Assembly (NCBI RefSeq): GCF_010998615.1
Contig: NZ_JAAEAH010000029.1
Span: 1-64,000, forward strand
DNA from: Myxococcus sp. CA023
GTDB taxonomy: Bacteria; Myxococcota; Myxococcia; Myxococcales; Myxococcaceae
Length of the DNA: 64,000 nt
Direction: 5' to 3'
The translations under genes and the position numbers were made by a program. Numbering within the stretch: the stretch's first letter is position 1; the number at the start of each line of letters is the position of its first letter. Below are positions 52,683 to 61,765 of this stretch, piece by piece. Below the pieces are notes generated by a model. It was not told where the DNA came from. It saw only the letters and a program-made list of their open reading frames with translations, and did not search any database.

Positions 52683-54044
52683 TCAGACGTTTTCGTCGAG
52701 CCAGTCGAACAGGCGCGCTTCGGCCAGCGCCGTGGACGCCGCCTGACAGTGCAGGGGCGCGGCCTCTTCGTGGGTGAACATCATCAGGTGCTTGGGGCTC
52801 CGGAGCGCGTCGTAGAGCTTCTGGGATTGGCCCGGCGAGGCATCCTCCGCCTCGCCCTCCATGATGAGTACCGGGCAGCGGATGCGGTCGACGATGGCCT
52901 CGTTGGTGAACTCCTCCAGCTTGCGGAAGAGCTCCGACGGCGACCGGGCGCCATGCTTCCAATACACGTCACGCAGCCAGTACTGGGCGGTGGGCCAGCG
53001 GTCCGCGAGCGCGGTAATCGCCTGGTCGAACTTCTCCGGGTGTGACTTCAGCAGCGCCAGCGAGCCCGGGAGGAAGCGGTTGAAGTGCGAGCTGGTGGAC
53101 TCCCACCAGCTGAGGACGCCGGGGTTGGCGATGCACAGGGCGATGCGAGGCTCGAACGCCGCCGCCCGAGGCGCCAGGGCGCCGCCGAACGACAGTCCCA
53201 TGAGGAGGATGCGGCGAGGGTCCACTCCGCTGATGCGCTCGGCTGCGTCCACCACGGGGCTGACGGCCTTCTCCCAATCCGGCCGGAAGCTCAGCCGGTG
53301 TTCCCGCAGCGAGCGGCCCTGGCCCGGGCCGTGGAACATGAGCACGTGGTAGCCGCGCCGGGTCGCGCCTTCCCAGACCCACTTCGTCTCCTCCGGCCAG
53401 GCATGCAGCCCCTGGTGGAGGAGGATGACGGGCGCGCTGGGCTTCGCGTGCGGCGAGCGCACGAAGTACGCCGCCAGCGTGGTGCCCTCGTAGGGGATGG
53501 CCAGCGGCTGCACGTCGTAGCCGAGCAGCCCGTTCGACTTCTCGAAGGTGGTCGCCGCCTGCCGCGTCACCTCGAGCGTCCGCGGGTCCTCCAGGTCCGT
53601 GTAGTGCATCGTCGCCGCGCGGTAGTAGTTCGCCGCGCGCGCGTAGGCCTGGCCGGCGCTCAGCAGGTGACCCTTGGACTCGGCGTCCTGGGCGTGGCCG
53701 TGGACTCGCCGCGCCGTCTGGGTCCACGCCTCGAACCAACTGCGCTCGTCCCCGGGCTGGATGCGGCTGGCCGTCTCCAGCACGTCCCCCACGTCGCTCT
53801 GGCCATGGGTGGCATGGCTGAGGAACCAGAGCACCTGGTTGTCCATCAGCCCGTCCCCCGTGAGGCGGATGTCGTACCAGGCGTCGCTTCGGGGGTTGAT
53901 GCCCTGTACGTCCTTGGACACCGGTGCCAGCGCGCTCCGCAGCCCCAGCGCCGCCGCCGCGCCGCCAGCAAACAGCCCCGCTCCCATCAGCACGCCTCGT
54001 CGAGAGGGGCTTCCTGCGGTAGGTTCGCCTTCGGGCTTGATCAT
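52683..54044 (-). CDS. Tat-exported alpha/beta hydrolase
   Basis: The 453-residue hydrolase has a twin-arginine signal (SPSRRGVLMGAGLFAGGAAAALGL), a helical N-terminal region and an alpha/beta-hydrolase core. The core has the oxyanion area VILLHQGLHAWP, the HGPGQGRSL turn, nucleophile Ser in LLMGLSFGGALAP, and His in EEAAPLHCQAAS near the end. It resembles FrsA/DUF1100-like esterases. The ATG at 54044 is chosen because AGGGGA lies about nine bases upstream; the TTG at 54053 abuts it. The divergent TetR gene across a 107-bp AT-rich gap probably regulates it. Confidence 0.9.
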   Translation of the reverse strand: MIKPEGEPTAGSPSRRGVLMGAGLFAGGAAAALGLRSALAPVSKDVQGINPRSDAWYDIRLTGDGLMDNQVLWFLSHATHGQSDVGDVLETASRIQPGDERSWFEAWTQTARRVHGHAQDAESKGHLLSAGQAYARAANYYRAATMHYTDLEDPRTLEVTRQAATTFEKSNGLLGYDVQPLAIPYEGTTLAAYFVRSPHAKPSAPVILLHQGLHAWPEETKWVWEGATRRGYHVLMFHGPGQGRSLREHRLSFRPDWEKAVSPVVDAAERISGVDPRRILLMGLSFGGALAPRAAAFEPRIALCIANPGVLSWWESTSSHFNRFLPGSLALLKSHPEKFDQAITALADRWPTAQYWLRDVYWKHGARSPSELFRKLEEFTNEAIVDRIRCPVLIMEGEAEDASPGQSQKLYDALRSPKHLMMFTHEEAAPLHCQAASTALAEARLFDWLDENV

Positions 54045-54046
54045 AG

Positions 54047-54081
54047 GATTCAATCCCCTGGGTTAATCAGTTGGTTGAATC
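54047..54081. promoter_or_regulatory. inverted repeat in the divergent hydrolase/tetR promoter region
   Basis: GATTCAA (54047-54053) and TTGAATC (54075-54081) form an inverted repeat with a 21-base spacer, in an AT-rich divergent region between a hydrolase gene and a TetR gene. Additional AATC/GATT elements lie between them. It is a plausible TetR operator, but weakly supported. Confidence 0.35.
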
Positions 54082-54151
54082 AATAGATTTAAGGTTGCCC
54101 GCGCCTGTCAAGCGCCGGCGCGGACTCACGTCGTTTCAGGGGTTTACAGGG

Positions 54152-54751
54152 ATGGGGACCAAGGAGCAGGAGGCCCGGGAGCGCATTCTCCGGGCGACCA
54201 TCGTGTGCATCGGCCGGGACGGACTGGATGCGACGGGCATCCGGGAGATTGCCCGTGAGGCGCAGGTGAACAGCGCGGCCATCAGCTACTACTTCCGGAG
54301 CAAGGAGAAGCTGGTTGCCCTGGCGCTGGAGCAGACGCTGGACCAGGCCTTCGGAAACGTCCTGGAGGACTTCGATCGGCTCCGGTTGGAGGGCCTGGGC
54401 ATTCGCGAGGCGTTCGAGACGCTGCTCGAGGATTTGATGAGCAACTCGCTGCGCTACCCGTACATCGCGCACGCGCACTTCCACGACGCGCTGGCCCATC
54501 AGCGCTACGACAGTTCCGCTATCCAGCGCTTCAATGCGTTCCTGGCCGAGCTGGCCGGGCGGCTGGCACCGGGGGCGCCGCATCTGCCGGAGAACCGGCT
54601 GCGGATGGCGCTGACCCAGGTCTGGGCCTCCCTGAGCCTGCTGTCGATGATGCCCCGGCTGTTCGACCAGTTCATCCTGCTCGACTTCGGCACGCTCGAC
54701 ACGCGGCGCGCCTGGGTGCAGCAGGCGTCACGGCTCCTCTTCGTTCCGTGA
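54152..54751 (+). CDS. TetR-family transcriptional regulator
   Basis: The 199 residues start with ARERILRATIVCIGRDGLDATGIREIAREAQVNSAAISYYFRSKEKLVALAL, a canonical TetR DNA-binding domain, followed by a helical ligand domain (TLDQAFGNVLEDFDRLRL to LDTRRAWVQQASRLLF) of the CecR/DUF1956 kind. It is divergent from the Tat-exported hydrolase and likely represses it and itself. The ATG at 54152 is preferred; the frame stays open upstream across the intergenic region without a ribosome-binding site. Confidence 0.92.
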   Translation: MGTKEQEARERILRATIVCIGRDGLDATGIREIAREAQVNSAAISYYFRSKEKLVALALEQTLDQAFGNVLEDFDRLRLEGLGIREAFETLLEDLMSNSLRYPYIAHAHFHDALAHQRYDSSAIQRFNAFLAELAGRLAPGAPHLPENRLRMALTQVWASLSLLSMMPRLFDQFILLDFGTLDTRRAWVQQASRLLFVP

Positions 54752-54773
54752 GGGCCGTGTCACACGTGTCTCG

Positions 54774-56864
54774 TCAGAACGCCGCGCCGTTCGCGCGCAG
54801 CCCTGGAGAGCTGGCGACCCCCGGCGTCAGCGTGTCATGCGCGACGAAGTTCGCATCCGGCGTGGCGTCCGTCGAGCGGTTGGCGGAAACCCCGGGCACG
54901 GTGGACGTGTAGTCGTAATAGTCCACCAGGGTGGAGTCCTGTCGCCGGACGCGCACGACGTCACTGCCGTTCCCCAGGCCCAGCAGGCCACTGGAAGCGG
55001 CCAGCGCATTCGCCTGTCCCGCAGGCACCGCCGCGGCGCCACCGAAGACGACCACCGCCTTGCCACCACCCAGCTGCGTCCCCTGCGCGAAGACATGCCG
55101 CGCGGAACCGCTGGTGGAGTCCCACAGCGTCCAGCCGGAGATGTCCACGGGGAAGCGACTGGCGTTGACCAGCTCCACGAACTCGTACGCGGTGGCCTGG
55201 GCGCCTTCATTGGCCAACACCTCGTTGATGAACACGCGCGCGGCGCCATTGGCGATGGTCAGCGCCTCGTCATTCATGTCCGTGTGCGCCGGTTCGTAGA
55301 CATCCACCACGCGTACCCACACGTTCGAGGCCGCCTCGTCCGGAAGGCTCCAGACGACGCGCCCCAGGGCCGCCGGGACGGACTCGGCCAGGAAGCTCCA
55401 GTCCGTGCCGCCATTGGTGGAGACCTCGACGCGGACTTTGCCCACGCCCCAGGACGTCCAGGTGATGGGCAGCGTGCTCCCGCCCTGGTACGTCCCGCCG
55501 TGGGGCGACTTCAGGCGGAGGAAGGGGCCGGTTGCCGTGCTGAAGGCGTAGCTGCTGACGACGGGGCGGTGGTCACTGACCACGTTGAGGAAGTCGGGGA
55601 ACCACTCGTCCACGTAGAGCACGCGGGCCGATTCCGTGACGTAGCGGTCCGCCGCCTCGTTGGTGGCCAGGGTGTGGTCGACGACGTTCTCGAAGCCAAT
55701 GGAGGTGTCATCCCCCGCCAGCGACAGCTCCCGGGTGATGAAGGTGTAGCGAGCCGAGTCGGAGACGAAGTTCTGGTAGGGCGTGGCCAGCGGCGCGCCG
55801 GAGGTGGGGTCGAGCGAGATGGACTCGTCCGCGTCGTCATTCCAGTCGCCAATCACGAAGACGTGCTGCGTGGGCAACTGCTCGTCAATGTACGCCTTGA
55901 GCGCCGCGGACGCGCGCTCCCGGGCTTCGCGCGGCCCCGTCGGGTCGGCGCTGTTGGCGCACATGTGGACGACGATGACGGTGAGCGGCGTCTCCGCCCC
56001 ATTGATTTCGGTGGTGAAGTCCACGCGGAGCGGCGGGCGGTCCGCGAAGTCGGAGATGTTGCCAATCCGGACCAGGGTCGCGCTCTGGAAGGTGAGGGCG
56101 CTGTCGTAGAGTACGCCCAGCTTCTGGCTGCTCGTGCTGTAGGGAGACGTTCCGCCAGAGACGAAGACCGCGTTGTTGGAGAGGAAGCCGTCGAAGCCGG
56201 GGAGCTGGGCCTTGAGCAGGTCGAAGTCGGCGGTATCCACCATCTCCACCATGGCCCACAGGTTGGCGCCCGCCGCGAGCATGATGTCGCGCGCACCGGC
56301 AATCTGCAGGTCATCGGACGTGCCGCCATCCGACGAGGAGTTCGACGGGCCGCGCGAATCCGAGCCGAAGTAGGTGAGGTTCCACTGGCCCGCGGTGAAC
56401 ACGGGGGCGCCCGGCGCGCTCACGGAGAGCGTCAGCTCCCGGGTGCCCGTCTGGCCATTCGCATCCTCCACCGTGACAGTGAAGGTCCTGTCGGCCACCT
56501 GGGCGGGCGTGCCGCTGAGCGTGCCCGTGGCGGACAGCGTGAGGCCCGCTGGCGCCGTCCCCGCCGTGATGCTCCAGGTCAGGGGCGCGGTGCCACCCGC
56601 GGCGGCCAGCGTCGTCGTGTACGCCCGGCCCACGGTGCCTTCCGGCAGCGCCTCGGTGGTGATGCCAGGCGGCGCATCCTGTCCGGCGTCCGCCCCCGCA
56701 TCGGAATCGGTGCCCGCATCGGAGTCCGTCCCAGAGTCGGGATTGTTTCCGGCGTCCACGACGACGCCACTGTCCGCGGGCGTGGGCGTGGGCGTGGGGT
56801 CGTCCCCGCAGGCGGTCAATTGGAGCAGGACGAGAAGTGGCGCGAGTGCGCGGGGTGGCGACAT
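54774..56864 (-). CDS. lipoprotein endonuclease/exonuclease/phosphatase with Ig-like and lamin-tail domains
   Basis: The 696-residue protein starts at ATG 56864 behind GGAG. It has a lipoprotein signal (APLLVLLQLTACGDDP) and an acidic Asp/Ser/Gly repeat linker (DSGTDSDAGTDSDAGADAG). A putative-Ig (He_PIG) domain follows (ALPEGTVGRAYTTTLAAAGGTAPLTW, about residues 70-150), then an EEP nuclease/phosphatase core with GDWNDDADES, HMCANSADP and NVVSDHRPVVSSY, a further Ig-like module, and a C-terminal lamin-tail domain (VFINEVLANEGAQATAYEFVELVN). It is a probable surface nuclease, perhaps for predatory or eDNA degradation. The metal-binding Asn, Asp and His residues are intact. Confidence 0.88.
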   Translation of the reverse strand: MSPPRALAPLLVLLQLTACGDDPTPTPTPADSGVVVDAGNNPDSGTDSDAGTDSDAGADAGQDAPPGITTEALPEGTVGRAYTTTLAAAGGTAPLTWSITAGTAPAGLTLSATGTLSGTPAQVADRTFTVTVEDANGQTGTRELTLSVSAPGAPVFTAGQWNLTYFGSDSRGPSNSSSDGGTSDDLQIAGARDIMLAAGANLWAMVEMVDTADFDLLKAQLPGFDGFLSNNAVFVSGGTSPYSTSSQKLGVLYDSALTFQSATLVRIGNISDFADRPPLRVDFTTEINGAETPLTVIVVHMCANSADPTGPREARERASAALKAYIDEQLPTQHVFVIGDWNDDADESISLDPTSGAPLATPYQNFVSDSARYTFITRELSLAGDDTSIGFENVVDHTLATNEAADRYVTESARVLYVDEWFPDFLNVVSDHRPVVSSYAFSTATGPFLRLKSPHGGTYQGGSTLPITWTSWGVGKVRVEVSTNGGTDWSFLAESVPAALGRVVWSLPDEAASNVWVRVVDVYEPAHTDMNDEALTIANGAARVFINEVLANEGAQATAYEFVELVNASRFPVDISGWTLWDSTSGSARHVFAQGTQLGGGKAVVVFGGAAAVPAGQANALAASSGLLGLGNGSDVVRVRRQDSTLVDYYDYTSTVPGVSANRSTDATPDANFVAHDTLTPGVASSPGLRANGAAF

Positions 56865-56959
56865 GAACGACTCCAGGGCAGGGAACGAAGCTCGAAGGAC
56901 AGCGATGGTAGCCGATGGGGCGGACATGCGCCCTCTGCCACGACAGGACCGCCGCGTCC

Positions 56960-57547
56960 TCAGGTCGCGCCTTCGTCAATGACTGACTGGATTGCGGCCG
57001 CCAACCAACGCTGGGTGGACGTGTCGAGCCCTTCTGAGAGCCGTTGGATGGGCAGCAGCCGCCCGCTGACGAGCAAGCCATTCCAGAGGATGTTGAGCCG
57101 GGCCGCGCGCCCCTCGCCATCCGGAGCGCCCAGCCAGCGGGCCAGGGGGGCGATGACCTGCTTCTGGAGCAATTCGACGCTGGTCGCATGGGCTTCGGGG
57201 TCGGACGCCGACAGGATGAGCATCGCCAACGGACCCGAGGCGTCGTGTGCGCCCAGGAAGAGGGACACCACCGTCTCTCCAAACTGGCGCCTGTCTATCT
57301 GGAGCAACGGGCCGATATCGAGCACCTGCGCCAGCGTCTCCCGGTACAGCCCCTGCTTGGAGCCGAAGTAGCGGCCCACGAGCGAGGAGTTGACTCCGGC
57401 CAGCGCCGCGATGTCCCGCACCCCCGTGTTGGCGAAGCCCTGTGTGGAGAAGAGGGCCCGCGCGGCGGTCATCAGGGAGGTGCGTGTGCGTTCGGAGTCT
57501 CTTTGCCGAACGGCTGGCTTTGCAGTGGGCAGTCGGGTCAAGGGCAT
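56960..57547 (-). CDS. TetR-family transcriptional regulator
   Basis: The 195 residues include RTRTSLMTAARALFSTQGFANTGVRDIAALAGVNSSLVGRYFGSKQGLYRETL, a TetR DNA-binding domain, then a helical ligand-binding part. It is transcribed divergently from the Baeyer-Villiger monooxygenase gene. The intergenic space contains an exact 9-bp inverted repeat (57552-57560 and 57586-57594) close to both starts. TetR regulators beside monooxygenases typically respond to the ketone substrate or a metabolite. Confidence 0.92.
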   Translation of the reverse strand: MPLTRLPTAKPAVRQRDSERTRTSLMTAARALFSTQGFANTGVRDIAALAGVNSSLVGRYFGSKQGLYRETLAQVLDIGPLLQIDRRQFGETVVSLFLGAHDASGPLAMLILSASDPEAHATSVELLQKQVIAPLARWLGAPDGEGRAARLNILWNGLLVSGRLLPIQRLSEGLDTSTQRWLAAAIQSVIDEGAT

Positions 57548-57551
57548 CTGG

Positions 57552-57594
57552 GTTTACTTATAATTCCGACTGAGTTATGTCTATGTAAGTAAAC
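57552..57594. promoter_or_regulatory. 9-bp inverted repeat between tetR and the monooxygenase gene
   Basis: GTTTACTTA (57552-57560) is repeated exactly inverted as TAAGTAAAC (57586-57594), separated by 25 bases. A TATAAT hexamer (57559-57564) lies inside. The layout suits two TetR half-sites or two separate operators over divergent promoters. The symmetry is exact; regulation is inferred. Confidence 0.6.
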
Positions 57595-57641
57595 GACTGT
57601 GTACGTCGTGTGTGGCTTCCAACTTGAAAGGATATGTGCGG

Positions 57642-59456
57642 ATGACTGCGACAAAGCAGGAGGGGAGCGCTTTTTCTCCGGAGGCCTTGAAGGAGAAGTA
57701 CCGCCTCGAGCGTGAGAAGCGGCTGCGGCCCGACGGCAATACGCAGTACATCCCCGTGAAGGGCGTCTTCGCGGACTTCGACAAGGACCCTTATGTCGAG
57801 CCTGGCTTCACACGTCCGGCGCTGGCGGAAAAGCTAGACGTCTTGATTGTCGGAGGTGGGTTTGGCGGCATGTTGTCGGCCGCGCGGCTGCGTCAGGCGG
57901 GCGTGGACTCCATCCGCATTGTCGAGAAGGGCGGCGACTTCGGTGGCACCTGGTACTGGAACCGCTATCCAGGCGCCGCTTGCGATGTGGAGTCCTACAT
58001 CTATCTGCCGCTGCTCGAAGAGACTGGCTACATGCCCACGGAGAAGTATGCGCGGGCGCCCGAAATCTTCGCCCATTGTCAGCGCATCGGCAGGCACTTC
58101 CAGCTCTATGAGAAGGCGCTGTTCCAGACCCTGGTCCAGTCCATGGACTGGGACGAGGACGCCCGGCGCTGGAACGTCACGACGGACCGAGGGGACCGGC
58201 TGGCGGCGCGGTTCGTCATCATCGCGGGAGGCATCCTCCACAAGGCCAAGCTGCCCGGCATTCCAGGCATCGAGACGTTCAAGGGGCATTGCTTCCATAC
58301 CAGCCGCTGGGACTACGCCTATACCGGTGGCAGCCCCACCAGCCGCATGACCCGGCTGGGCGACAAGCGCGTGGGCATCATCGGCACGGGCGCCACGGCG
58401 GTTCAAGCCATTCCCCAACTGGGGGCTGTGGCCCAGCAGCTGTATGTCTTTCAGCGCACTCCCTCGAGTGTTGGCGTGCGTGGCAACCGGCCCACGGATG
58501 AGGCCTGGGCGAAGTCGCTCCAGACCGGCTGGCAGCAAGATCGCATCCGCAACTTCTCCGCGATTGTCTCTGGCCGCCCGCTGCCGGTCGACATGGTCCA
58601 GGACGGCTGGACGTACATCTTCCAGGACGGCGCGACCCAGCAGGCCCGGACGCCCGAGGAAGCAGTCGAACTCCGCCAACTGGCTGACTACCAGAAGATG
58701 GAGGAGATCCGCGCGCGGGTGGATGCCATTGTCTCGGATGCGGCGACGGCCGAGGCGCTCAAGCCTTATTACAACCCGATGTGCAAGCGGCCCTGTTTCC
58801 ACGACGAGTACCTGGAGACGTTCAACCGGCCCAACGTCCAGCTCGTGGACACCGAAGGCAAGGGCGTGGAGCGGATTACGCCGACGGGTGTGGTGGTGAA
58901 GGGGAAGGAATACCCGGTCGACTGCCTCATCTACGCCTCGGGCTTCGAAGTCTCGGGTGACTACACCCGGATGCTGGGCTTCGACATCCGGGGCCGCGAT
59001 GGCACATCGCTCCGGGAAAGCTGGGCCGACGGTCCGGCGACGCTGCATGGCATGCACAGCCGCGGCTTCCCGAATCTGTTGATGTTCACCACGACCCAGA
59101 GCGGCTGGGCCATCAACTTCGTGCACATCCTCGACGAGCAGTCCCAGCACGCCGCCTACATCATCGGGCGGTGCCTGAAGCAGGGCGTGGAAGTCATCGA
59201 GCCCTCTGCACAGGCACAGCAGCAGTGGTGGGACGTGATTCTCTCCCGTCTCAGGACGGGGATTTCCTTCGGCGGGGCGGATTGCACGCCCGGCTACTAC
59301 AACAACGAAGGCGTCAGCCCGGGGCCGAACGCCATCCGCTATGCGACCTTCGGAGGCGACACGCTCGCGTTCATCGATGTCCTGCGTGCCTGGCGGCAGG
59401 GCGATGGACTCGTGGGCCTGGAACTCACGCAGGGCAAGGTGGATTCGCATCCATGA
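57642..59456 (+). CDS. Baeyer-Villiger-type FAD-dependent monooxygenase
   Basis: The 604-residue flavoprotein has an FAD Rossmann motif ([18 protein letters not shown], about residues 66-83), [19 protein letters not shown], the Baeyer-Villiger fingerprint [13 protein letters not shown] (about residues 213-225) and a second nucleotide motif [17 protein letters not shown] for NADPH. It would insert oxygen next to a ketone to give an ester or lactone. An N-terminal extension of about 60 residues precedes the FAD domain, as in cyclopentadecanone- and phenylacetone-type enzymes. ATG 57642 is preferred over GTG 57612 because AAAGGA lies at a good distance. The stop overlaps the next gene (ATGA). 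Confidence 0.95.
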   Translation: MTATKQEGSAFSPEALKEKYRLEREKRLRPDGNTQYIPVKGVFADFDKDPYVEPGFTRPALAEKLDVLIVGGGFGGMLSAARLRQAGVDSIRIVEKGGDFGGTWYWNRYPGAACDVESYIYLPLLEETGYMPTEKYARAPEIFAHCQRIGRHFQLYEKALFQTLVQSMDWDEDARRWNVTTDRGDRLAARFVIIAGGILHKAKLPGIPGIETFKGHCFHTSRWDYAYTGGSPTSRMTRLGDKRVGIIGTGATAVQAIPQLGAVAQQLYVFQRTPSSVGVRGNRPTDEAWAKSLQTGWQQDRIRNFSAIVSGRPLPVDMVQDGWTYIFQDGATQQARTPEEAVELRQLADYQKMEEIRARVDAIVSDAATAEALKPYYNPMCKRPCFHDEYLETFNRPNVQLVDTEGKGVERITPTGVVVKGKEYPVDCLIYASGFEVSGDYTRMLGFDIRGRDGTSLRESWADGPATLHGMHSRGFPNLLMFTTTQSGWAINFVHILDEQSQHAAYIIGRCLKQGVEVIEPSAQAQQQWWDVILSRLRTGISFGGADCTPGYYNNEGVSPGPNAIRYATFGGDTLAFIDVLRAWRQGDGLVGLELTQGKVDSHP

Positions 59457-61114
59457 GTGCCTCCATGTTCCGATGCGTCTCCAAGTCCCTTGCCGCCGGT
59501 CTGCTGTTGATGGCGGGCCCGGCCCTGGCGACCCCTCCCAAGTCCTACCGTCAGGAGACGGTGGTGGCCGGCTCCTACTTCCAGGGTGTCCACGGGCTCG
59601 CCGTGGATGGCAAGGGAAACCTGCTGGCCAGCAACCTGCTGGGCCAGTCGGTCCACGCCGTCAACCTGAGCACGGGCGCGGTGAGCACGCTCGTGGGGCC
59701 TCCGCTGGGCGGCGCGGATGACGTTGCGCTGGGGCCTGACGGCTCCATCTACTGGACGGGTTACTTCTCCGGCCAGTTGATGCGGCGCACTCCGGATGGG
59801 AAGACGCGTGTCATCGCCAGGAACCTGCCGGGCCTCAACTCGCTGGCTTTCCGCGGCGATGGCCGGTTCTACGTGACGCAACTCGGGCGAGGTGATGCGC
59901 TATGGGAGGTGGACCCGACCGGGCGCAAGCCGCCCCGGAAGGTCATCGACGCGCCCGGTTATCTCAATGGCTTCGAGTTTGGCCCCGATGACCGGCTGTA
60001 TGGCCTGCTCATCCTCAAGGGGCAGATTGCCCGCGTGGACGTGGACACGGGCCTCATCGAGAAGGTGGCGGAAGGCTTCACGGTGCCCGTCGCCGTCAAC
60101 TTCGACGCGCGCCGGGAGAACCTCTACGTCGTCGACGCGGCGACGGGTGAACTGGTGCGGGTCCGTCTGCCGTCGGGTGCCAAGGAGGTCGTCGCGAAGC
60201 TGCCCACCGGGCTCGACAATCTGGCCGTGGGCCCGGATGACCAGGTGTACGTGTCCAACATGGTCGACAACGACATCCGCGTGGTGAATCCCGCCGATGG
60301 CTCCGTTCGCCTCCTGGTCGAATCTCGCTTGTCCGTGCCCTCCGGTATCGCCGTCGTGCCAGATGACCCCGAGGAGACGCTGTACGTGGCGGATGTGTAC
60401 GCCCTGCGCAGGGTGGGTGGGCGTGAGGGCTTGGTGACCCAGACGACGCGGGTCCTCTCGTCGCAGCTGAACTTCCCCATGAACGTGAGCGTGACTGCCC
60501 GGCATGTCGTGCTGAGCACGGCCTATCTGGGCAGCCACAGCACCCTCCAGGTGTTGGACCGCGGCACGGGAGCGCTCCTGCGGACCATTCCCAGTCCAAA
60601 TGGCGCGCAGGGCGTGGTGGAATTGGAGGACGGCACACTGCTCGTCGCTGAGGCCGCCACGGGCCGGCTCGTTCGTGTGGATACCTCCGAGCCCGCCGTC
60701 ACCACGGTGCTGGCGGAAAGGCTGGGTGGGCCCGTGGGACTCGCGGCCGACACGAAGGCGAAGGAGCCTGGGGTGTACGTGACGGAGGTGCGTTCGGGGA
60801 AGGTGACCCGCGTGCGCCTGTCGGATGGGGCGCGGCGCACGGTGGCCACGGGCCTCAAGGCGCCCGAAGGCATCGCGCTGCATCCCGATGGTGGGTTGAT
60901 TGTCGCGGAGGTGGGCCGCAAGCGGTTGGTGCGCATCGACGCGGCCACGGGCCGGGTGACGGTGCTCGCCAGTGGCCTGCGCATCGGTCTGCCTGAGAGC
61001 GAGGGATTGCCTCCGGGCTACATCCCCACGGGCGTGGGCGTGGGCGCATCGGGCACCCTCTATGTGACGTCCGACATCGAGAGCGCGCTCTACCGCTTCG
61101 TCCCCGTGCCTTGA
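59453..61114 (+). CDS. secreted SMP-30/NHL-type beta-propeller protein, possible lactonase
   Basis: The 553-residue protein has a signal peptide ([20 protein letters not shown]) and then some ten propeller-type blades ([76 protein letters not shown]). This suggests two stacked or one large propeller of SMP-30/gluconolactonase type. It starts inside the stop codon of the monooxygenase gene (ATGA), which makes a functional link likely. A lactonase that opens the monooxygenase's lactone product would fit, although one enzyme is cytoplasmic and the other exported. The metal-binding residues cannot be assigned by eye. Confidence 0.85.
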   Translation: MSASMFRCVSKSLAAGLLLMAGPALATPPKSYRQETVVAGSYFQGVHGLAVDGKGNLLASNLLGQSVHAVNLSTGAVSTLVGPPLGGADDVALGPDGSIYWTGYFSGQLMRRTPDGKTRVIARNLPGLNSLAFRGDGRFYVTQLGRGDALWEVDPTGRKPPRKVIDAPGYLNGFEFGPDDRLYGLLILKGQIARVDVDTGLIEKVAEGFTVPVAVNFDARRENLYVVDAATGELVRVRLPSGAKEVVAKLPTGLDNLAVGPDDQVYVSNMVDNDIRVVNPADGSVRLLVESRLSVPSGIAVVPDDPEETLYVADVYALRRVGGREGLVTQTTRVLSSQLNFPMNVSVTARHVVLSTAYLGSHSTLQVLDRGTGALLRTIPSPNGAQGVVELEDGTLLVAEAATGRLVRVDTSEPAVTTVLAERLGGPVGLAADTKAKEPGVYVTEVRSGKVTRVRLSDGARRTVATGLKAPEGIALHPDGGLIVAEVGRKRLVRIDAATGRVTVLASGLRIGLPESEGLPPGYIPTGVGVGASGTLYVTSDIESALYRFVPVP

Positions 61115-61131
61115 GCCTGCACGGCCCACCG

Positions 61132-61461
61132 TCACACGGGGACTTCGAGGTTCATCGAGAGACCCGCTTCGAACTCGGGCGCTTGCCGGAGCCGCTCCAG
61201 GACGATGCGGGTGCAGTGGAGCGTGACGAGGGGAATCGTTCCCGGTTCGCTGATCCACCGGACCGCGTCCATCAAGTGGTGGGCTTTCAGGAACGCGAGC
61301 ACGGCGTCCCAGAAGCGGCGTCCTTCGTCGAGCGCGGCCTGGTAGGCGGGCCGACGGTCCGGGGCCGATGCCGGGATGGCATCGGCTCCACGCTTCTTGC
61401 GCGGCGAGGGCCGGTACGGCGCGGCGCTCTGCCGGGGCATGACGATGGCTTCAATCCACAT
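61132..61461 (-). CDS. small hypothetical protein
   Basis: The 109-residue protein has no recognised family. The start at ATG 61461 has GGAGGGTGA just upstream, the strongest ribosome-binding site in this frame; the ATG at 61515 and upstream starts lack one. It has a basic Pro/Arg/Lys segment (PYRPSPRKKRGADAIP), then an amphipathic helix (YQAALDEGRRFWDAVLAFLKAHH) and a last region (IPLVTLHCTRIVLERLRQAPEFE). There is no signal peptide. It resembles the small single-domain proteins often found scattered in myxobacterial genomes. It converges on the propeller gene. Confidence 0.6.
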   Translation of the reverse strand: MWIEAIVMPRQSAAPYRPSPRKKRGADAIPASAPDRRPAYQAALDEGRRFWDAVLAFLKAHHLMDAVRWISEPGTIPLVTLHCTRIVLERLRQAPEFEAGLSMNLEVPV

Positions 61462-61765
61462 CGCGTCACCCTCCACACTCCCGGTCCTCGGGTGGGTCTG
61501 GGGATTATCGGACATGGCGCGTGCAGGTTGCGCCCCCTTCGGCTCGCACTCAAGGGTGGGGCCCGCTCGCCCCCATGGCATGCGTTGCCTGCTTCGGGGC
61601 TCAAGGCTCGCTCGCACTTCATGCGTGACAGTGGGCGCACGTCTGCTTGCTTGCTGACTCTGCGCTACGCCAACTGCCTGAAGTTGCAGGAGCGCCTATC
61701 AGGTGACGCGGTGGTGTGCTCCGGGCCGCCTACCGTCCGTGCAACCACATCCTACCTTGTGAGGC

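Noticed and set aside
54774-57371. An 844-codon plus-strand frame over the lipoprotein nuclease gene
   Set aside because: Antisense shadow of a gene with clear signal peptide and nuclease motifs; composition is Arg/Gly/His-biased and motif-free.
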